Notes: generated by a model not told the origin, from the letters alone. A DNA stretch of 64,000 bases from Herbiconiux sp. SALV-R1 (GCF_013113715.1 NZ_CP053344.1:2294001-2358000), one strand, 5' to 3'. Positions 51,279 through 60,564 are shown, counted from the stretch's first letter. Numbers and translations: made by a program.

Positions 51279-52807
51279 TGCTCGTCCTCGCTCTTCAATC
51301 CATAGCCTTCGATGACGAGCCGCGTCTCCGTCAGCTCGTCGCCCGCCAGTTCGGCGGCGATCCTCCCGTCGCGCAGCACCAGCACGCGATCGCACAGACG
51401 CACCAGCTCCTTCGCCTCGGAGGAGCAGACGAGCACGCCCGCCCCGCCCTCGGCGGCACCGTCGATCGCGTCGTAGATGGCCTGCTTCGCCCCGATGTCG
51501 ACGCCCTGGGTGGGCTCTTCGAGCAGCAGCAGCCGCGGGTTGTTGCGCAGCCACTTGGCGAATACGATCTTCTGCTGATTGCCGCCCGAGAACTGCTGGA
51601 ACACCTGCTCCGCCCGCGGCGGCTTCACGTCGTACGCCTCGACGAGCGACGCGGCATGCGCCTTCTCGCGCGCGGTGCTGATGGCACCGAGCCCCGTGGT
51701 GAGCGACTTGAGTTCGGGCAGCGTCACGTTCTCGCGCGCCGTCATGGGTCGCACCGAGCCGAGCTTGGCCCGGTCGCCCGGCACGAAGGCGGCACCACGA
51801 CGGATGCTCTCCCGCGGTGAGCGCTTCAGGTACGGTTTCCCCGCGAGGGTGAACGATTCGACGTCGGCGGGCACCGACCCGAAGATCATGGCGGGAAGCG
51901 CCTCGCGACCCGAGCCGAGCACGCCGGCGACGCCGACCACCTCGCCCGCGCTCACCTGGAGGTCGATGCCGTCGAGGATCTCGCCGGTGAGCCCGCGGAT
52001 GTCGAGCACGACGTCGCCGTGCACCCGTGCGTTCTCACCGTGCTCGGCCTCGCCGACCGGGATGCCGGTGACGTAGGAGACGAGCCGGTCGTGGTCGAGC
52101 CCGACCCGCTCCACGTCGGCGACCTTGCGGCCGTCGCGCAGCACGACCACGCGGTCGGCGAGGTCGAGCACCTCGTCGAGGCGGTGCGAGATGAAGATCA
52201 CGCCCGCTCCGTCGGCGGCCAGCTTCTTCACCGCGTCGAACAGCACCTTCACCTCCGACGCGTGAAGCGCCTCGGTGGGTTCGTCGAGGATGAGCACGTT
52301 GCGCGGGTGCTGCCACCCGTCGAGCGCCCGCGCGATGCCGATGATCGAGCGCTGGGCCGGAGCCAGCTTGCTGATCGGCACGTCGACGTCGAAGGGCTCG
52401 CCGAACCGGCTGATCAGGGCGCGGGCCTTGGCCCGCTCCTTCTTGCGGTCGAAGGGCGCGAACGACGACGCGCCCTTGTAGTGCGTGATGCCCAGGTTCT
52501 CGATGCCCGTGAGCTCGTTCGCGAGCCCCAGGTCTTGGTGGATGATGTGCAGCGAGGTGTCGACACCGTCGTGGGAGGAGAGCTCCACGGTGCCGCCGTC
52601 GGAGGTGTACACCCCGGCGAGGATTTTCACGAGGGTCGACTTGCCCGACCCGTTGTGCCCCACGACGGCGACCACCTCACCGCTCCGCACGTCGAGCGAC
52701 ACGTCATCGAGGGCCCGGTTGCCCGGGAAGTCCTTGATCATGCCTTCGATGTGCAGCAGCGGCGAGGTGTCGCGGCTCGCCTCGACGGTCGGCGAGAGAT
52801 TCGTCAT
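51275..52807 (-). CDS. Sugar-type ABC transporter ATP-binding protein (two ATPase domains)
   Basis: 510 residues, tandem ATPase as in RbsA/MglA. First domain has Walker A GHNGSGKST (about residue 51), Q-loop IHQDLG, and Walker B LILDEPTEALH. The second has the ABC signature FSGGNQQKIVFAKWL and LLLEEPTQGVD, with a degenerate Walker A (VLGSGREALP) as usual for these proteins. Four bases upstream is the first binding-protein gene stop. Confidence 0.92.
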   Translation of the reverse strand: MTNLSPTVEASRDTSPLLHIEGMIKDFPGNRALDDVSLDVRSGEVVAVVGHNGSGKSTLVKILAGVYTSDGGTVELSSHDGVDTSLHIIHQDLGLANELTGIENLGITHYKGASSFAPFDRKKERAKARALISRFGEPFDVDVPISKLAPAQRSIIGIARALDGWQHPRNVLILDEPTEALHASEVKVLFDAVKKLAADGAGVIFISHRLDEVLDLADRVVVLRDGRKVADVERVGLDHDRLVSYVTGIPVGEAEHGENARVHGDVVLDIRGLTGEILDGIDLQVSAGEVVGVAGVLGSGREALPAMIFGSVPADVESFTLAGKPYLKRSPRESIRRGAAFVPGDRAKLGSVRPMTARENVTLPELKSLTTGLGAISTAREKAHAASLVEAYDVKPPRAEQVFQQFSGGNQQKIVFAKWLRNNPRLLLLEEPTQGVDIGAKQAIYDAIDGAAEGGAGVLVCSSEAKELVRLCDRVLVLRDGRIAAELAGDELTETRLVIEGYGLKSEDEQ

Positions 52808-52811
52808 CTGA

Positions 52812-54020
52812 TCACTTGCCCCAGAGCGTCGTGAACTGGTCTTCGAAGCCCGGGAGGGCGACGTAGCCGGCCGGGGTGAGGTACTGGTCGGCGTTGCGGA
52901 TGGTCACGATGTGCGAGACCGCCCGTGCCGCCGACTCCCAGTCACCGTCGAGGTACGGGACCTCCATGCCCTGCATGGCGCGCAGGCCCTCGTCGACCTG
53001 CAGCCACATGAACATGTTGAAGTCGACCACGTAGCCCGCCACCTCGGTGCCGTCGGCGATCTGCTGGATGTTCTGCGGCAGCGACGACTGGCCGACGCCG
53101 TAGGCGTTGGTGAGCCCCGCGAGCTGCGCCTTGTCGGCGAGCCCGATCTGGTACTGGTCGGCGAGCGAGATGAAGAACTGCGTCTCCGGATGCGCCTGCA
53201 GGTCGCTGACGATCTTGTCGGCCGGGCTGGGGTCGGCGATCGAGATGTCGACCGTGCGGATGTTGCACTGGGGGCAGAGCTCCTTCAGCGCAGCGGGAAC
53301 CGCCTCGTTCTGGATCTCGGAGGCCGGGATCTCGGGGATGGAGTACATGACGAACTCCGTCGCGGTGCCGCAGGTGAGCGAGACGGCGGCGTTCGCCAGC
53401 ACCTTGCTGTTCACCTCGATGCTGCCCGCACCGCCGAGCGAGTCGCGGAGCCCGAACTCGTCGGCGTTCAGCTGCCCGCCGTAGACGATCGCGGCGCCCT
53501 GCTGCTCGAGCTGGGCCAGCTGGTCTTGGAAGAAGCGCGCGTCGACCGACTGGTCGAACACGATGTCGGGATTCATCTCGACAACCGAGTTGAGGGCCGA
53601 GTTGATGCTCTGCGCATCCGTTCCGGTGTCGACGTTGACGAACTGGATGCCCGCCGCCTCCGACGCCGTCTGGAGGCCCGCCTGGAACAGCGCGGCGATG
53701 GGGGTGCCGTTGTTGAGGTAGACCGCCTTGGTGTTCGGGTCGACCGGCTCCTTGAGGGGCTCGGTGGCGAGGATCTCGGTGGCCGGCTCCTCGAAGGTCT
53801 TCACCAGCGCGTCTGCGGTGGCGAAGTCGATGCCGTCGGCGGGGCCGGATGCGCACGAGCCGTCGTCGGCCATGTAGGTGAGCGGCACGGCGTCGCCTGC
53901 GGCTCCTGTGGCGCCGCCCCCGTCACCGCCGGCCGAGCAGCCGGCGGCGAGGAGGGAGAAGGCGCCGAGCACGGCGGCGGCCCTGAGGGTCGTGGTGATG
54001 CGTCGAGTCATGGTGTCCAT
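52812..54020 (-). CDS. ABC transporter substrate-binding lipoprotein 1
   Basis: 402 residues with lipoprotein signal: basic MTRRITTTLRAA, hydrophobic core and lipobox LAAGC (Cys at residue 28). The rest is a periplasmic-binding protein fold of the sugar (type 1) class, with DIVFDQSVDARFFQDQLAQL and NADEFGLRDSLGG. It is about half identical by eye to the following upstream paralogue, sharing unusual conserved cysteines (CASGP, CGTATEF, CPQCNIRTVDIS). Ligand unknown; context suggests an aromatic or glycosidic substrate. Confidence 0.87.
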   Translation of the reverse strand: MDTMTRRITTTLRAAAVLGAFSLLAAGCSAGGDGGGATGAAGDAVPLTYMADDGSCASGPADGIDFATADALVKTFEEPATEILATEPLKEPVDPNTKAVYLNNGTPIAALFQAGLQTASEAAGIQFVNVDTGTDAQSINSALNSVVEMNPDIVFDQSVDARFFQDQLAQLEQQGAAIVYGGQLNADEFGLRDSLGGAGSIEVNSKVLANAAVSLTCGTATEFVMYSIPEIPASEIQNEAVPAALKELCPQCNIRTVDISIADPSPADKIVSDLQAHPETQFFISLADQYQIGLADKAQLAGLTNAYGVGQSSLPQNIQQIADGTEVAGYVVDFNMFMWLQVDEGLRAMQGMEVPYLDGDWESAARAVSHIVTIRNADQYLTPAGYVALPGFEDQFTTLWGK

Positions 54021-54025
54021 TTCCT

Positions 54026-55216
54026 TTACTTGCCCCAGAGGGTCTTGAAGTCGTCTTGCATGCCGGGGTAGGCCACGAAGCCGCCGAGGTACTCGCCCGC
54101 GTTCGCGGGGGTGAGCACGCGCGACACCGACCGGTTCACGGCCTCCCAGTCGTCGTACGGCTGGTAGACGCCCTGGATCTTGCGGAACGCCTCGTCGAGC
54201 GTGAGGTACATGTACATGTCGAGGTCGACGGCGAAACCGGCCGACTGCAGGCCGTCGGCGAGCTGCTGCACGTTCGGTGGCAGCGACGACTGACCGAAGC
54301 CGTAGGCGTTGGTGAGACCGGCGAGCTGCGCCTTGTCGGCGAGACCGACCTGGAACTGGTCGGCGGGGGTGACGAAGTAGTCGGTCTCGGGGTGCGACTG
54401 CAGGTCGCTGACGATCTTGTCGGCGGGGCTGGGGTCGGCGATCGAGATGTCGACGACGCGCAGGTTGCAGTCGGGGCAGAGCTCGGCGAGGTACTCCTGG
54501 GTCGACTCGAGCTGGATGGCCGAGAAGCCGAGCTCGGGGATGTTGTAGAAGACGAAGTCGTCGCCCGTGCCGCAGGTGAAGGCGACCGCACCGGCGGCCA
54601 GCACCTTGCCGTTGACGAGCGAGCCGTTGTACCCGCCGAGGGAGTCGTCGAGACCGAACTCGTCGGCGTTCGGCTGCGAGGAGTAGACGATCGGCACGCC
54701 GTTGGCCTCGAGCTGCTTGAGCTGGTCTTGGTAGAAGGTGGCGTCGATGGCCACGGAGATGACCGCGTCGGGGTCGAGCTCCACCACCGAGTTGAGCGCG
54801 CTGTTGATGCTCTGGGCGTCGGTGCCCGTGCTCACGTTCACGAGGTTGATGCCGGCGTCGGCGGCGGCCTTCTGGATGGCGGCGTACATGATGCCCGCGA
54901 CCGCGGTGTCGTTGTTGAGGAACGCGATGGTCGTGTCGGCGCCGAGCGGCTGCGGCAGCTTCTCGGTCTGCAGCAGACCCTCGGAGGGCTCCTGGAACGA
55001 CTTGATGAGGGCATCGGCGGTGTCGTAGTCGACGCCGTCACGGGGGCCGGAGGCGCACTCCCCTTCGGCGCTCTGGTAGGTCAGCTCGACGTCGTCGCCG
55101 CCGGAGGCGGAGCCGGTGCTGCCGGCGTCTCCGCCGGCGGAACACCCGGCGGCGAGGAGGGAGACGGCGGCTAAGAGGGTCGTGGTGCGCAGAGCTGCTG
55201 TGGTGCGACGGTGCAT
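54026..55216 (-). CDS. ABC transporter substrate-binding lipoprotein 2 (tandem paralogue)
   Basis: 396 residues, lipobox LAAGC at residue about 25. Same architecture and cysteine pattern as the paralogue five bases downstream (CASGP, CGTGDDF, CPDCNLRVVDIS), and both end in the segment ...FKTLWGK/FTTLWGK. It heads the four-gene importer operon; the motifs at 55244-55278 are its likely control sites. Confidence 0.87.
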   Translation of the reverse strand: MHRRTTAALRTTTLLAAVSLLAAGCSAGGDAGSTGSASGGDDVELTYQSAEGECASGPRDGVDYDTADALIKSFQEPSEGLLQTEKLPQPLGADTTIAFLNNDTAVAGIMYAAIQKAAADAGINLVNVSTGTDAQSINSALNSVVELDPDAVISVAIDATFYQDQLKQLEANGVPIVYSSQPNADEFGLDDSLGGYNGSLVNGKVLAAGAVAFTCGTGDDFVFYNIPELGFSAIQLESTQEYLAELCPDCNLRVVDISIADPSPADKIVSDLQSHPETDYFVTPADQFQVGLADKAQLAGLTNAYGFGQSSLPPNVQQLADGLQSAGFAVDLDMYMYLTLDEAFRKIQGVYQPYDDWEAVNRSVSRVLTPANAGEYLGGFVAYPGMQDDFKTLWGK

Positions 55217-55243
55217 GTGATCGCTCGCTTTCTGGGTGACATC

Positions 55244-55278
55244 ATTGTCGGTTTGTCTGACATTGATTGTCGGACAAT
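55244..55278. promoter_or_regulatory. Two adjacent TGTC-N-GACA palindromes upstream of the importer operon
   Basis: ATTGTCGGACAAT (55266-55278) is a perfect palindrome. TGTCTGACA (55254-55262) lies 14 bases away centre to centre, and a third half-site ATTGTCGG is at 55244. All lie in the AT-rich 140-base gap before the binding-protein genes. Two-fold symmetry and spacing fit a GntR-FCD-type operator (inference). Confidence 0.65.
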
Positions 55279-55357
55279 GGGGTAATCATACACTTCTGGT
55301 AGCCCGAGTCCAGAGCCGATTCCGCGAATCGTACGCTCAGGCTTTACAGGGCCGTGA

Positions 55358-57343
55358 TCACGCGCGCTGGGCGCGCATCCGCTCCCTGAGGGCCGACGTC
55401 GCGTCGAGATCGAGCGTGAGACCCTCGGGGTCGCGCTGGGGATCGCCCTCCACGACGACGCCGTACAGTCGCGCTGCACCCTCGAGCGTGACGTACTCGT
55501 CGCGCACGTCGACCAGCACCCGCTCGGGCTCGCGGTCGAGCGGGTTGCCCCACCCGCCGGCCCCGTTCGTGATGTACCGCAGCACGGAACGCTCGGTGCT
55601 CACGTTCGCGCGGGCGAAGGGGTACACGTACTCCCCTGTCGACGAGGGCGTGTTCGTGGCGGGGTCGATCACGCCGGCCCACGCGGTGCCCGCCGCGAAC
55701 GAGTCGCGGTCGGTTCCCGGCACCCGCGCCTCGCCCGATTCGTCGGGCGGGAAGATCCACACGCCGCCGTTCACGCCGCCGCCACCGCCGTTCACCCCGA
55801 AACCGGTGACCGTCTTGTGGCGCAGCTCGATGATGGAGTGCGCGGCATCCGTGAGCCAGAGGGTGTCGCGCAGCATCGCGTTGCCTCCCCGATGCACGCC
55901 GGGCCCTGCCGTGTCGGCGACGGGCTCGTGCCGCAGCATCACCACCGGGTTCTCCTTCTCGACCGCCTCGACCGAGGGGGCGATGCCGTTGGCGAGGTAC
56001 GACATGCACTGGCTGTCGGCGTCGCCGTGCCGGTTGGCGCCGAACGGGCCGATCTCGCCGCCGCACTGCATCGCCGACACCCACGGCGACCCGTCGGGCC
56101 GAGCACCGAACGCGGTGTGCAGGTTGGTGCCCGCCCGGTCGCCGGCGATCGCCCGCTCGCCGAGCGCCTTCTCGAGCGCGATGAGCACCGTGGCGAGGAT
56201 GACCTGGCTCTGCTCGAAGTAGAGGAACACCGCCCCGTCGGGCGGCAGCGCCGACACCACCGACCCCTCGGGGATGACGATGTCGATGTTGCGGAACAGC
56301 CCCGAGTTGAACCTGCCGCGCGGGTCGACGTTGTACTTCAGCGCCACCCCGATGGCGGTCTTCACCTCCCAGGCGGTGGCGTTGATGGAGGTGCGGGCCT
56401 GCCGGTGGGTGCCCGAGAAGTCGACCTCGATGCGATCGCCGCGCTTCCTGATGGCCACATGCACCGGGTAGCTCTCGGTGTCGTCGACACCGTCGCAGTC
56501 GACGCCGTGCTCGGCCTCCCAGTCGCCGTCAGGGAGCTCCGCCATGCCGAGCGCCATCCGCTCGGCGGCGACGTCGGTGGCGTAGCGCATCGCGCCGTGG
56601 AAGGCGGCAAGCCCGTAGCGCTCGATCGACTCCCGCACCAGCCGCTCGCCGAGCTCGAGGCTCGAGCACACGGTCTTCATGTCGGGGTAGAGCACCTCGG
56701 CCATGCGCACGTTGTCGAAGATGACGTTCCACGACTCGGGCACGTTGACGCCCTCGCTCACGAGCAGCCGCGGCGAGAGCACGAGCCCGTTCTCGAACAC
56801 GTTCTGCTTGGTGGCGCTGAAGCCGCCCGGCACCGTGCCGCCCATGTCGAGCTGATGGGCGTTGAGGGTGACGAGGGCGACGATGTCGTCGCCCTCGAAC
56901 ACGGGGCGGGTGAACACGAGGTCGTTGTTGTGGTTTCCCGTGCGGTAGGGGTCGTTGGCGATGAGCACGTCGCCCGGCCGGAGGCGCGAGACGCCGTACT
57001 CCTCCACCATGTTCGGCACGGCGTCGATGGTGGTGCCCGCCATGAGCACGATGCCGTTGCTCGCCGCCGGAACGGGGTAGCCGAGCGAGCGCGGGCCGGC
57101 GATGGTGCAGGCGAGGTCGTAGAAGTCGCGCAGCACCGGCGAGAAGGCGCCGGTGAGCAGCCGCGCGCTCATGTGCTCGACCAGGTAGTCGAAGCGGTTG
57201 CCGAGAACCGTGGCGGTGTAGCGGTCGCAGTCGTAGTGCTCGCGGAAGGCGGCTTCGTCGAGGTCGCGGATGAGCGCTCGGGCACGGCCGGCGCCGCCGG
57301 GTGCGGGCAGGGAACCGGATGCGGTGGTCTCGGTGATGGTCAT
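55358..57343 (-). CDS. Hydantoinase B/oxoprolinase family protein (acetophenone-carboxylase-type subunit)
   Basis: 661 residues; ATG 57343 overlaps the A-subunit stop (ATGA). HyuB signatures: GPRSLGYPVPAASNGIVLMAG, GDVLIANDPYRTGNHNNDLVF, AHQLDMGG, and the long region ending GGGGGVNGGVWIFPP. In acetone/acetophenone carboxylases this subunit works with HyuA and ATP to carboxylate an enolised ketone; in hydantoinases it hydrolyses cyclic amides. Operon with a zinc-ribbon protein favours the carboxylase-like type here. Confidence 0.87.
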   Translation of the reverse strand: MTITETTASGSLPAPGGAGRARALIRDLDEAAFREHYDCDRYTATVLGNRFDYLVEHMSARLLTGAFSPVLRDFYDLACTIAGPRSLGYPVPAASNGIVLMAGTTIDAVPNMVEEYGVSRLRPGDVLIANDPYRTGNHNNDLVFTRPVFEGDDIVALVTLNAHQLDMGGTVPGGFSATKQNVFENGLVLSPRLLVSEGVNVPESWNVIFDNVRMAEVLYPDMKTVCSSLELGERLVRESIERYGLAAFHGAMRYATDVAAERMALGMAELPDGDWEAEHGVDCDGVDDTESYPVHVAIRKRGDRIEVDFSGTHRQARTSINATAWEVKTAIGVALKYNVDPRGRFNSGLFRNIDIVIPEGSVVSALPPDGAVFLYFEQSQVILATVLIALEKALGERAIAGDRAGTNLHTAFGARPDGSPWVSAMQCGGEIGPFGANRHGDADSQCMSYLANGIAPSVEAVEKENPVVMLRHEPVADTAGPGVHRGGNAMLRDTLWLTDAAHSIIELRHKTVTGFGVNGGGGGVNGGVWIFPPDESGEARVPGTDRDSFAAGTAWAGVIDPATNTPSSTGEYVYPFARANVSTERSVLRYITNGAGGWGNPLDREPERVLVDVRDEYVTLEGAARLYGVVVEGDPQRDPEGLTLDLDATSALRERMRAQRA

Positions 57344-59376
57344 GCGTCGCTCCTCGAGGTGATGATCAGCTCGCCGCAGCGGCCGGCGGTCGCGGTCTGA
57401 CCCGCCGCGACGAAGGTGGTGCTGAGCTCCTCGCGGATGACCGCGGGGCCCGTCACCGTGGCACCCACCTCGAGCGCGGCGCGGGAGAACCACTCCGCCT
57501 CGATCGGCTCCGCAGAGAGGTGCCGCAGCGTCGTGGTGCCCTCGGGCACGGCCGGGAAGGGCTCGACCTCCGGCGCGGGTTCGTACGACACCTTCTCCGA
57601 GGGCACGACGAGCTCGACCCGGTAGGTCACCCCTTCCACCGGGAAGGCGTCGAAGCGGTTGCCGTTGCGCAGCTCGTAGCTGTCGTGGAAGCCGGCCACC
57701 ACCTCCGCGATGCTCTCCGCGGTGATCGCACCCGCGGGAATCTGCACGAACGGTGTCTCCCAGCTCTGGCCGACGAGCCGCCCGTCGAAGCTCCGCCGCA
57801 CGGGGAGTCCCTCGGCCGCCGCGCCGAGACGGGCGCGCAGCCGCTCCTCCATGCGCGTGTAGACCTCGTCGATGCCGGCCGCGGTGTCGGGGCCGAAGAC
57901 GACGTAGGCGCTCTCGGCCTCGTAGTAGACCTGGTCGGCCGAGAGCAACCCGATCGCCGAGAAGAGACCGGGATGCGGCGGGATGACGACCTCTTTGAGA
58001 GGCAGCAGGTCGAGGGCGGCCGGCAGCAGCATCCCTCCCGCCGCGCCGTAGGCCATGAGGCTGAAGTCACGGATGTCGACGCCGTGGCGCACGGCGACGT
58101 TGAGGATCTCCTCGGCCATGTGCGCGACGGCGAGCCGGTAGGCGGTGCGCACGCGCTCCTCGAACGGCACCGGCGTGTCGAGCGACTCGAAGGCGCGGCG
58201 CGACGCCTCGGCGTCGAGCTCGAACTCGCCCCCGGCGAAGCCCGCGGGGTCGAGGATGCCGATGAGCAGGGCCGCGTCGGTGACGGTCGGCTCGGTGCCG
58301 CCGCGCCCGTAGCAGGCCGGGCCCGGCTCGGCTCCGGCGCTGCCGGGGCCCACCAGGATGCCGCCCGACGACGAGACCGTCACGAGGCTCCCGCCTCCGG
58401 CGCCCACGCTCGAGACCTCGGTGGACAGGGCGTTGATGATGAGGTCGTGCTCGATCTCGAAGGTGTTCTGCACGAAGGGCGCGCCGTCGACGATGATCGA
58501 CACGTCGGTGGAGGTGCCCCCGACGTCGGCGCAGAGGATGTCGCGCCGGCCGATCGCCTGGCCGAGGTGGCCGCTCGACACGGTGCCGGCGGCGGGGCCG
58601 GCGAACAGGATGCGGAACGGGCGCTCCAGGGCCTCCTGCCACGGCAGCAGGTTAGCCGCGCAGTCGGCGAAGTTGAGCTGCCCGGTGAAGCCGAGCCCGC
58701 CGAGCTCGCTGTGGAGCTGCCCCGCGTAGTCGCTGAACAGCAGTTTCATCACGACGTCGATCACGGTCGTGGAGGCGCGCTCGTACTCCTTCGCGAGTGG
58801 GGAGGTGGCGGCCGAGAGCGACACCTCCACCCCGTCGCCGAGGATCTCGCGCACCAGCTCGCGCAACCGCTGCTCGTGACTGTCGTCGACGTAGGCGTTG
58901 ATGAGGCAGATCGCGACACCCTCGACGCCGCAGCGGCCGAGCAGCTCGATCTGCTCGCGCGCCTGCGCCTCGTCGAGCTCGATCAGCGTGGCGCCGTCGG
59001 CGGTCTTGCGCTCCACCACCCCGCGGCGCAGGTACCGCGGCACGAGCGGGCGGGCGGCGTCACCGAAGCTGCGGCGCCACGACGGGTCGGTCTGGGCGCT
59101 GAGCGGGCGGTGCACCGAGCCGCGGTCGAGCACGTCGCGGAAGCCCTCAGTGGTGAGGAGCCCGACTTTCGGGAGGCGCCGTTCGAGCACGGCGTTCAGG
59201 CCCATCGTGCTGGCGTGGTTGAACACGGCGCTCTCGTCGACTCCCAGCCGCCTCGCCCCCTCGACGACGCTTCCCGCCGGGTCGGTGCGCGAGCTCGGCA
59301 CCTTGGTCACCGCGACCTTGCCGTCGGTGATCGAGACGACATCCGTGAAGGTGCCGCCGACATCCACTCCGATCAT
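57340..59376 (-). CDS. Hydantoinase A/oxoprolinase family protein (acetophenone-carboxylase-type subunit)
   Basis: 678 residues. N-terminal ASKHA-like phosphate motif MIGVDVGGTFTDVVSI, then HASTMGLNAVLERRLPKVGLL, the second ATP motif DVGGTSTDVSI (about residue 277) and GAGGGSLVTV. These are ATP-binding hallmarks of the HyuA/oxoprolinase/acetone-carboxylase family. Ten bases separate its start from the zinc-ribbon gene. Together with HyuB it forms the candidate ATP-dependent aryl-ketone carboxylase. Confidence 0.88.
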   Translation of the reverse strand: MIGVDVGGTFTDVVSITDGKVAVTKVPSSRTDPAGSVVEGARRLGVDESAVFNHASTMGLNAVLERRLPKVGLLTTEGFRDVLDRGSVHRPLSAQTDPSWRRSFGDAARPLVPRYLRRGVVERKTADGATLIELDEAQAREQIELLGRCGVEGVAICLINAYVDDSHEQRLRELVREILGDGVEVSLSAATSPLAKEYERASTTVIDVVMKLLFSDYAGQLHSELGGLGFTGQLNFADCAANLLPWQEALERPFRILFAGPAAGTVSSGHLGQAIGRRDILCADVGGTSTDVSIIVDGAPFVQNTFEIEHDLIINALSTEVSSVGAGGGSLVTVSSSGGILVGPGSAGAEPGPACYGRGGTEPTVTDAALLIGILDPAGFAGGEFELDAEASRRAFESLDTPVPFEERVRTAYRLAVAHMAEEILNVAVRHGVDIRDFSLMAYGAAGGMLLPAALDLLPLKEVVIPPHPGLFSAIGLLSADQVYYEAESAYVVFGPDTAAGIDEVYTRMEERLRARLGAAAEGLPVRRSFDGRLVGQSWETPFVQIPAGAITAESIAEVVAGFHDSYELRNGNRFDAFPVEGVTYRVELVVPSEKVSYEPAPEVEPFPAVPEGTTTLRHLSAEPIEAEWFSRAALEVGATVTGPAVIREELSTTFVAAGQTATAGRCGELIITSRSDA

Positions 59377-59386
59377 CGCCGCCGCC

Positions 59387-59608
59387 TCAGACGGTGGTGC
59401 CGAGCGGCACGAAGGAGCCGAGGGCAGGGGCCGGGGTGCGCTCGAGCGAGGCGAGGCAGTCCTGGCACTTCACGACCTGCCACCACCCGCCCTCGCTCAG
59501 GGCGCGATAGCTCCGGATGTCGCTGCCGCCGCACTCGGGACAGCTCGCGTCGACGGCGACGCGCTCGACCGAGAGCCGCTCCGATCGGGGTCGGGGGAAG
59601 GTGTGCAC
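59387..59608 (-). CDS. Small zinc-ribbon protein of the hydantoinase/carboxylase operon
   Basis: 73 residues from GTG 59608 (AAGGAGAG upstream). One zinc ribbon: CPECGGSD at about residue 24 and VKCQDCLAS at about residue 49. It is the first gene of the HyuA-HyuB operon. Acetophenone carboxylase contains a small zinc-containing beta subunit, so a partner-subunit role is plausible; sequence relation is not provable by eye. It might also be a general adaptor. Confidence 0.65.
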   Translation of the reverse strand: MHTFPRPRSERLSVERVAVDASCPECGGSDIRSYRALSEGGWWQVVKCQDCLASLERTPAPALGSFVPLGTTV

Positions 59609-59669
59609 GTGAGATCTCTCCTTCGAAATCCGGTGGTGTCGACGGCGACTTGCGTCTACAGTCGGCATC

Positions 59670-59692
59670 ATTGTTGTACGACAATCTGACAA
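59670..59692. promoter_or_regulatory. ATTGTTGTACGACAAT palindrome in the divergent promoter
   Basis: Near-perfect 16-base palindrome (59670-59685), followed by CTGACAAATT. It lies between the zinc-ribbon/HyuA operon and the divergent SDR gene. Its arms (ATTGT ... ACAAT, GACAA) match the motif before the importer operon, with different centre spacing. Confidence 0.55.
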
Positions 59693-59739
59693 ATTGCAAG
59701 AGGCGCGACGGAGCCGTCGGCCAGGACGGAGGGGCGACG

Positions 59740-60564
59740 ATGCCCGATCACGAGACGACAGCTGTTCGAGTGGGCGAGACCGAGGTGGAGACCTGGGGTG
59801 CCCGACGCTTCACCGGTCGCGTGGCCGTGGTGACCGGGGCGGCCTCCGGCATCGGGCGCGCCGTCGTCGAGCGGCTCGTGGCGGAGGGCGCCGCGGTCTA
59901 CGCGCTCGACCTCGGCGCCGAGGCGCTCGACGCCGTCTGGGCGGGCGTCGAGGGTGTCACCCCGCTGGCCGTCGACGTCACCGACAGCGCCCGGGTGAAC
60001 GCCGCGTTCGAGCGCGTCGCCGACGAGCACGGTCGACTGGATGCACTCGTCACCGCGGCGGGGATCGCCGACGCCCCGTGGAGGCTGCGCGAGAACAACA
60101 GCGACCCCGACCCGTCGACCATCGACGACGAGGCGTGGGACCTGGTGCTCCGCGTGAACCTCACCGGCAGTTTCTACTGCGTGCGAGCCGCCCTCCCGCT
60201 GCTCCGCCGGAACGGCGAACGCGGCGGCGCGGTCGTCACCATCTCGAGCGTCGGCGCGCTCGCGCCCTACCCGCTCGCCGCCGCCTACCCCGCCGCGAAG
60301 GCCGGGGTACTCGGCATGACCAGGGCGATCGCCGCGCTCGTGGGCAAGGAGAACATCCGGGTGAACGCCGTCGCCCCGGCCGCCACCAAGACGCCCATGC
60401 TGCCCGACGACGAGGAGCTGCTGGCCTCGATGGTGGCGCTGCAGCCCATTCCGCGCGTCGTGCCGCCGTCGGAGATGGCGGCGACGATCGTCTACCTCTG
60501 CAGCGACGAGGCTCAATTCATCACCGGGCAGACGGTGAACGCGAACGGCGGCATGGTCATGTGA
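59740..60564 (+). CDS. SDR-family NAD(P)-dependent oxidoreductase (candidate aryl-alcohol dehydrogenase)
   Basis: 274 residues; ATG 59740 behind GGAGGGG. VTGAASGIGRAVVERLV (about residue 29), TAAGIAD in place of NNAG, catalytic ISSVGAL and YPAAKAG (Y-X3-K), C-terminal ITGQTVNANGGMV. The insertion RENNSDPDPSTIDDEAWD is like those in cyclohexanol/aryl-alcohol SDRs. In the pathway model it oxidises the secondary benzylic alcohol to the aryl ketone for HyuAB. Divergent from the zinc-ribbon operon. Confidence 0.84.
   Translation: MPDHETTAVRVGETEVETWGARRFTGRVAVVTGAASGIGRAVVERLVAEGAAVYALDLGAEALDAVWAGVEGVTPLAVDVTDSARVNAAFERVADEHGRLDALVTAAGIADAPWRLRENNSDPDPSTIDDEAWDLVLRVNLTGSFYCVRAALPLLRRNGERGGAVVTISSVGALAPYPLAAAYPAAKAGVLGMTRAIAALVGKENIRVNAVAPAATKTPMLPDDEELLASMVALQPIPRVVPPSEMAATIVYLCSDEAQFITGQTVNANGGMVM

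Noticed and set aside
52911-54071. Plus-strand open frame over the first substrate-binding gene
   Set aside because: Val/Asp/Gly/Arg-rich antisense shadow without domain features; the minus strand encodes a clear lipoprotein.
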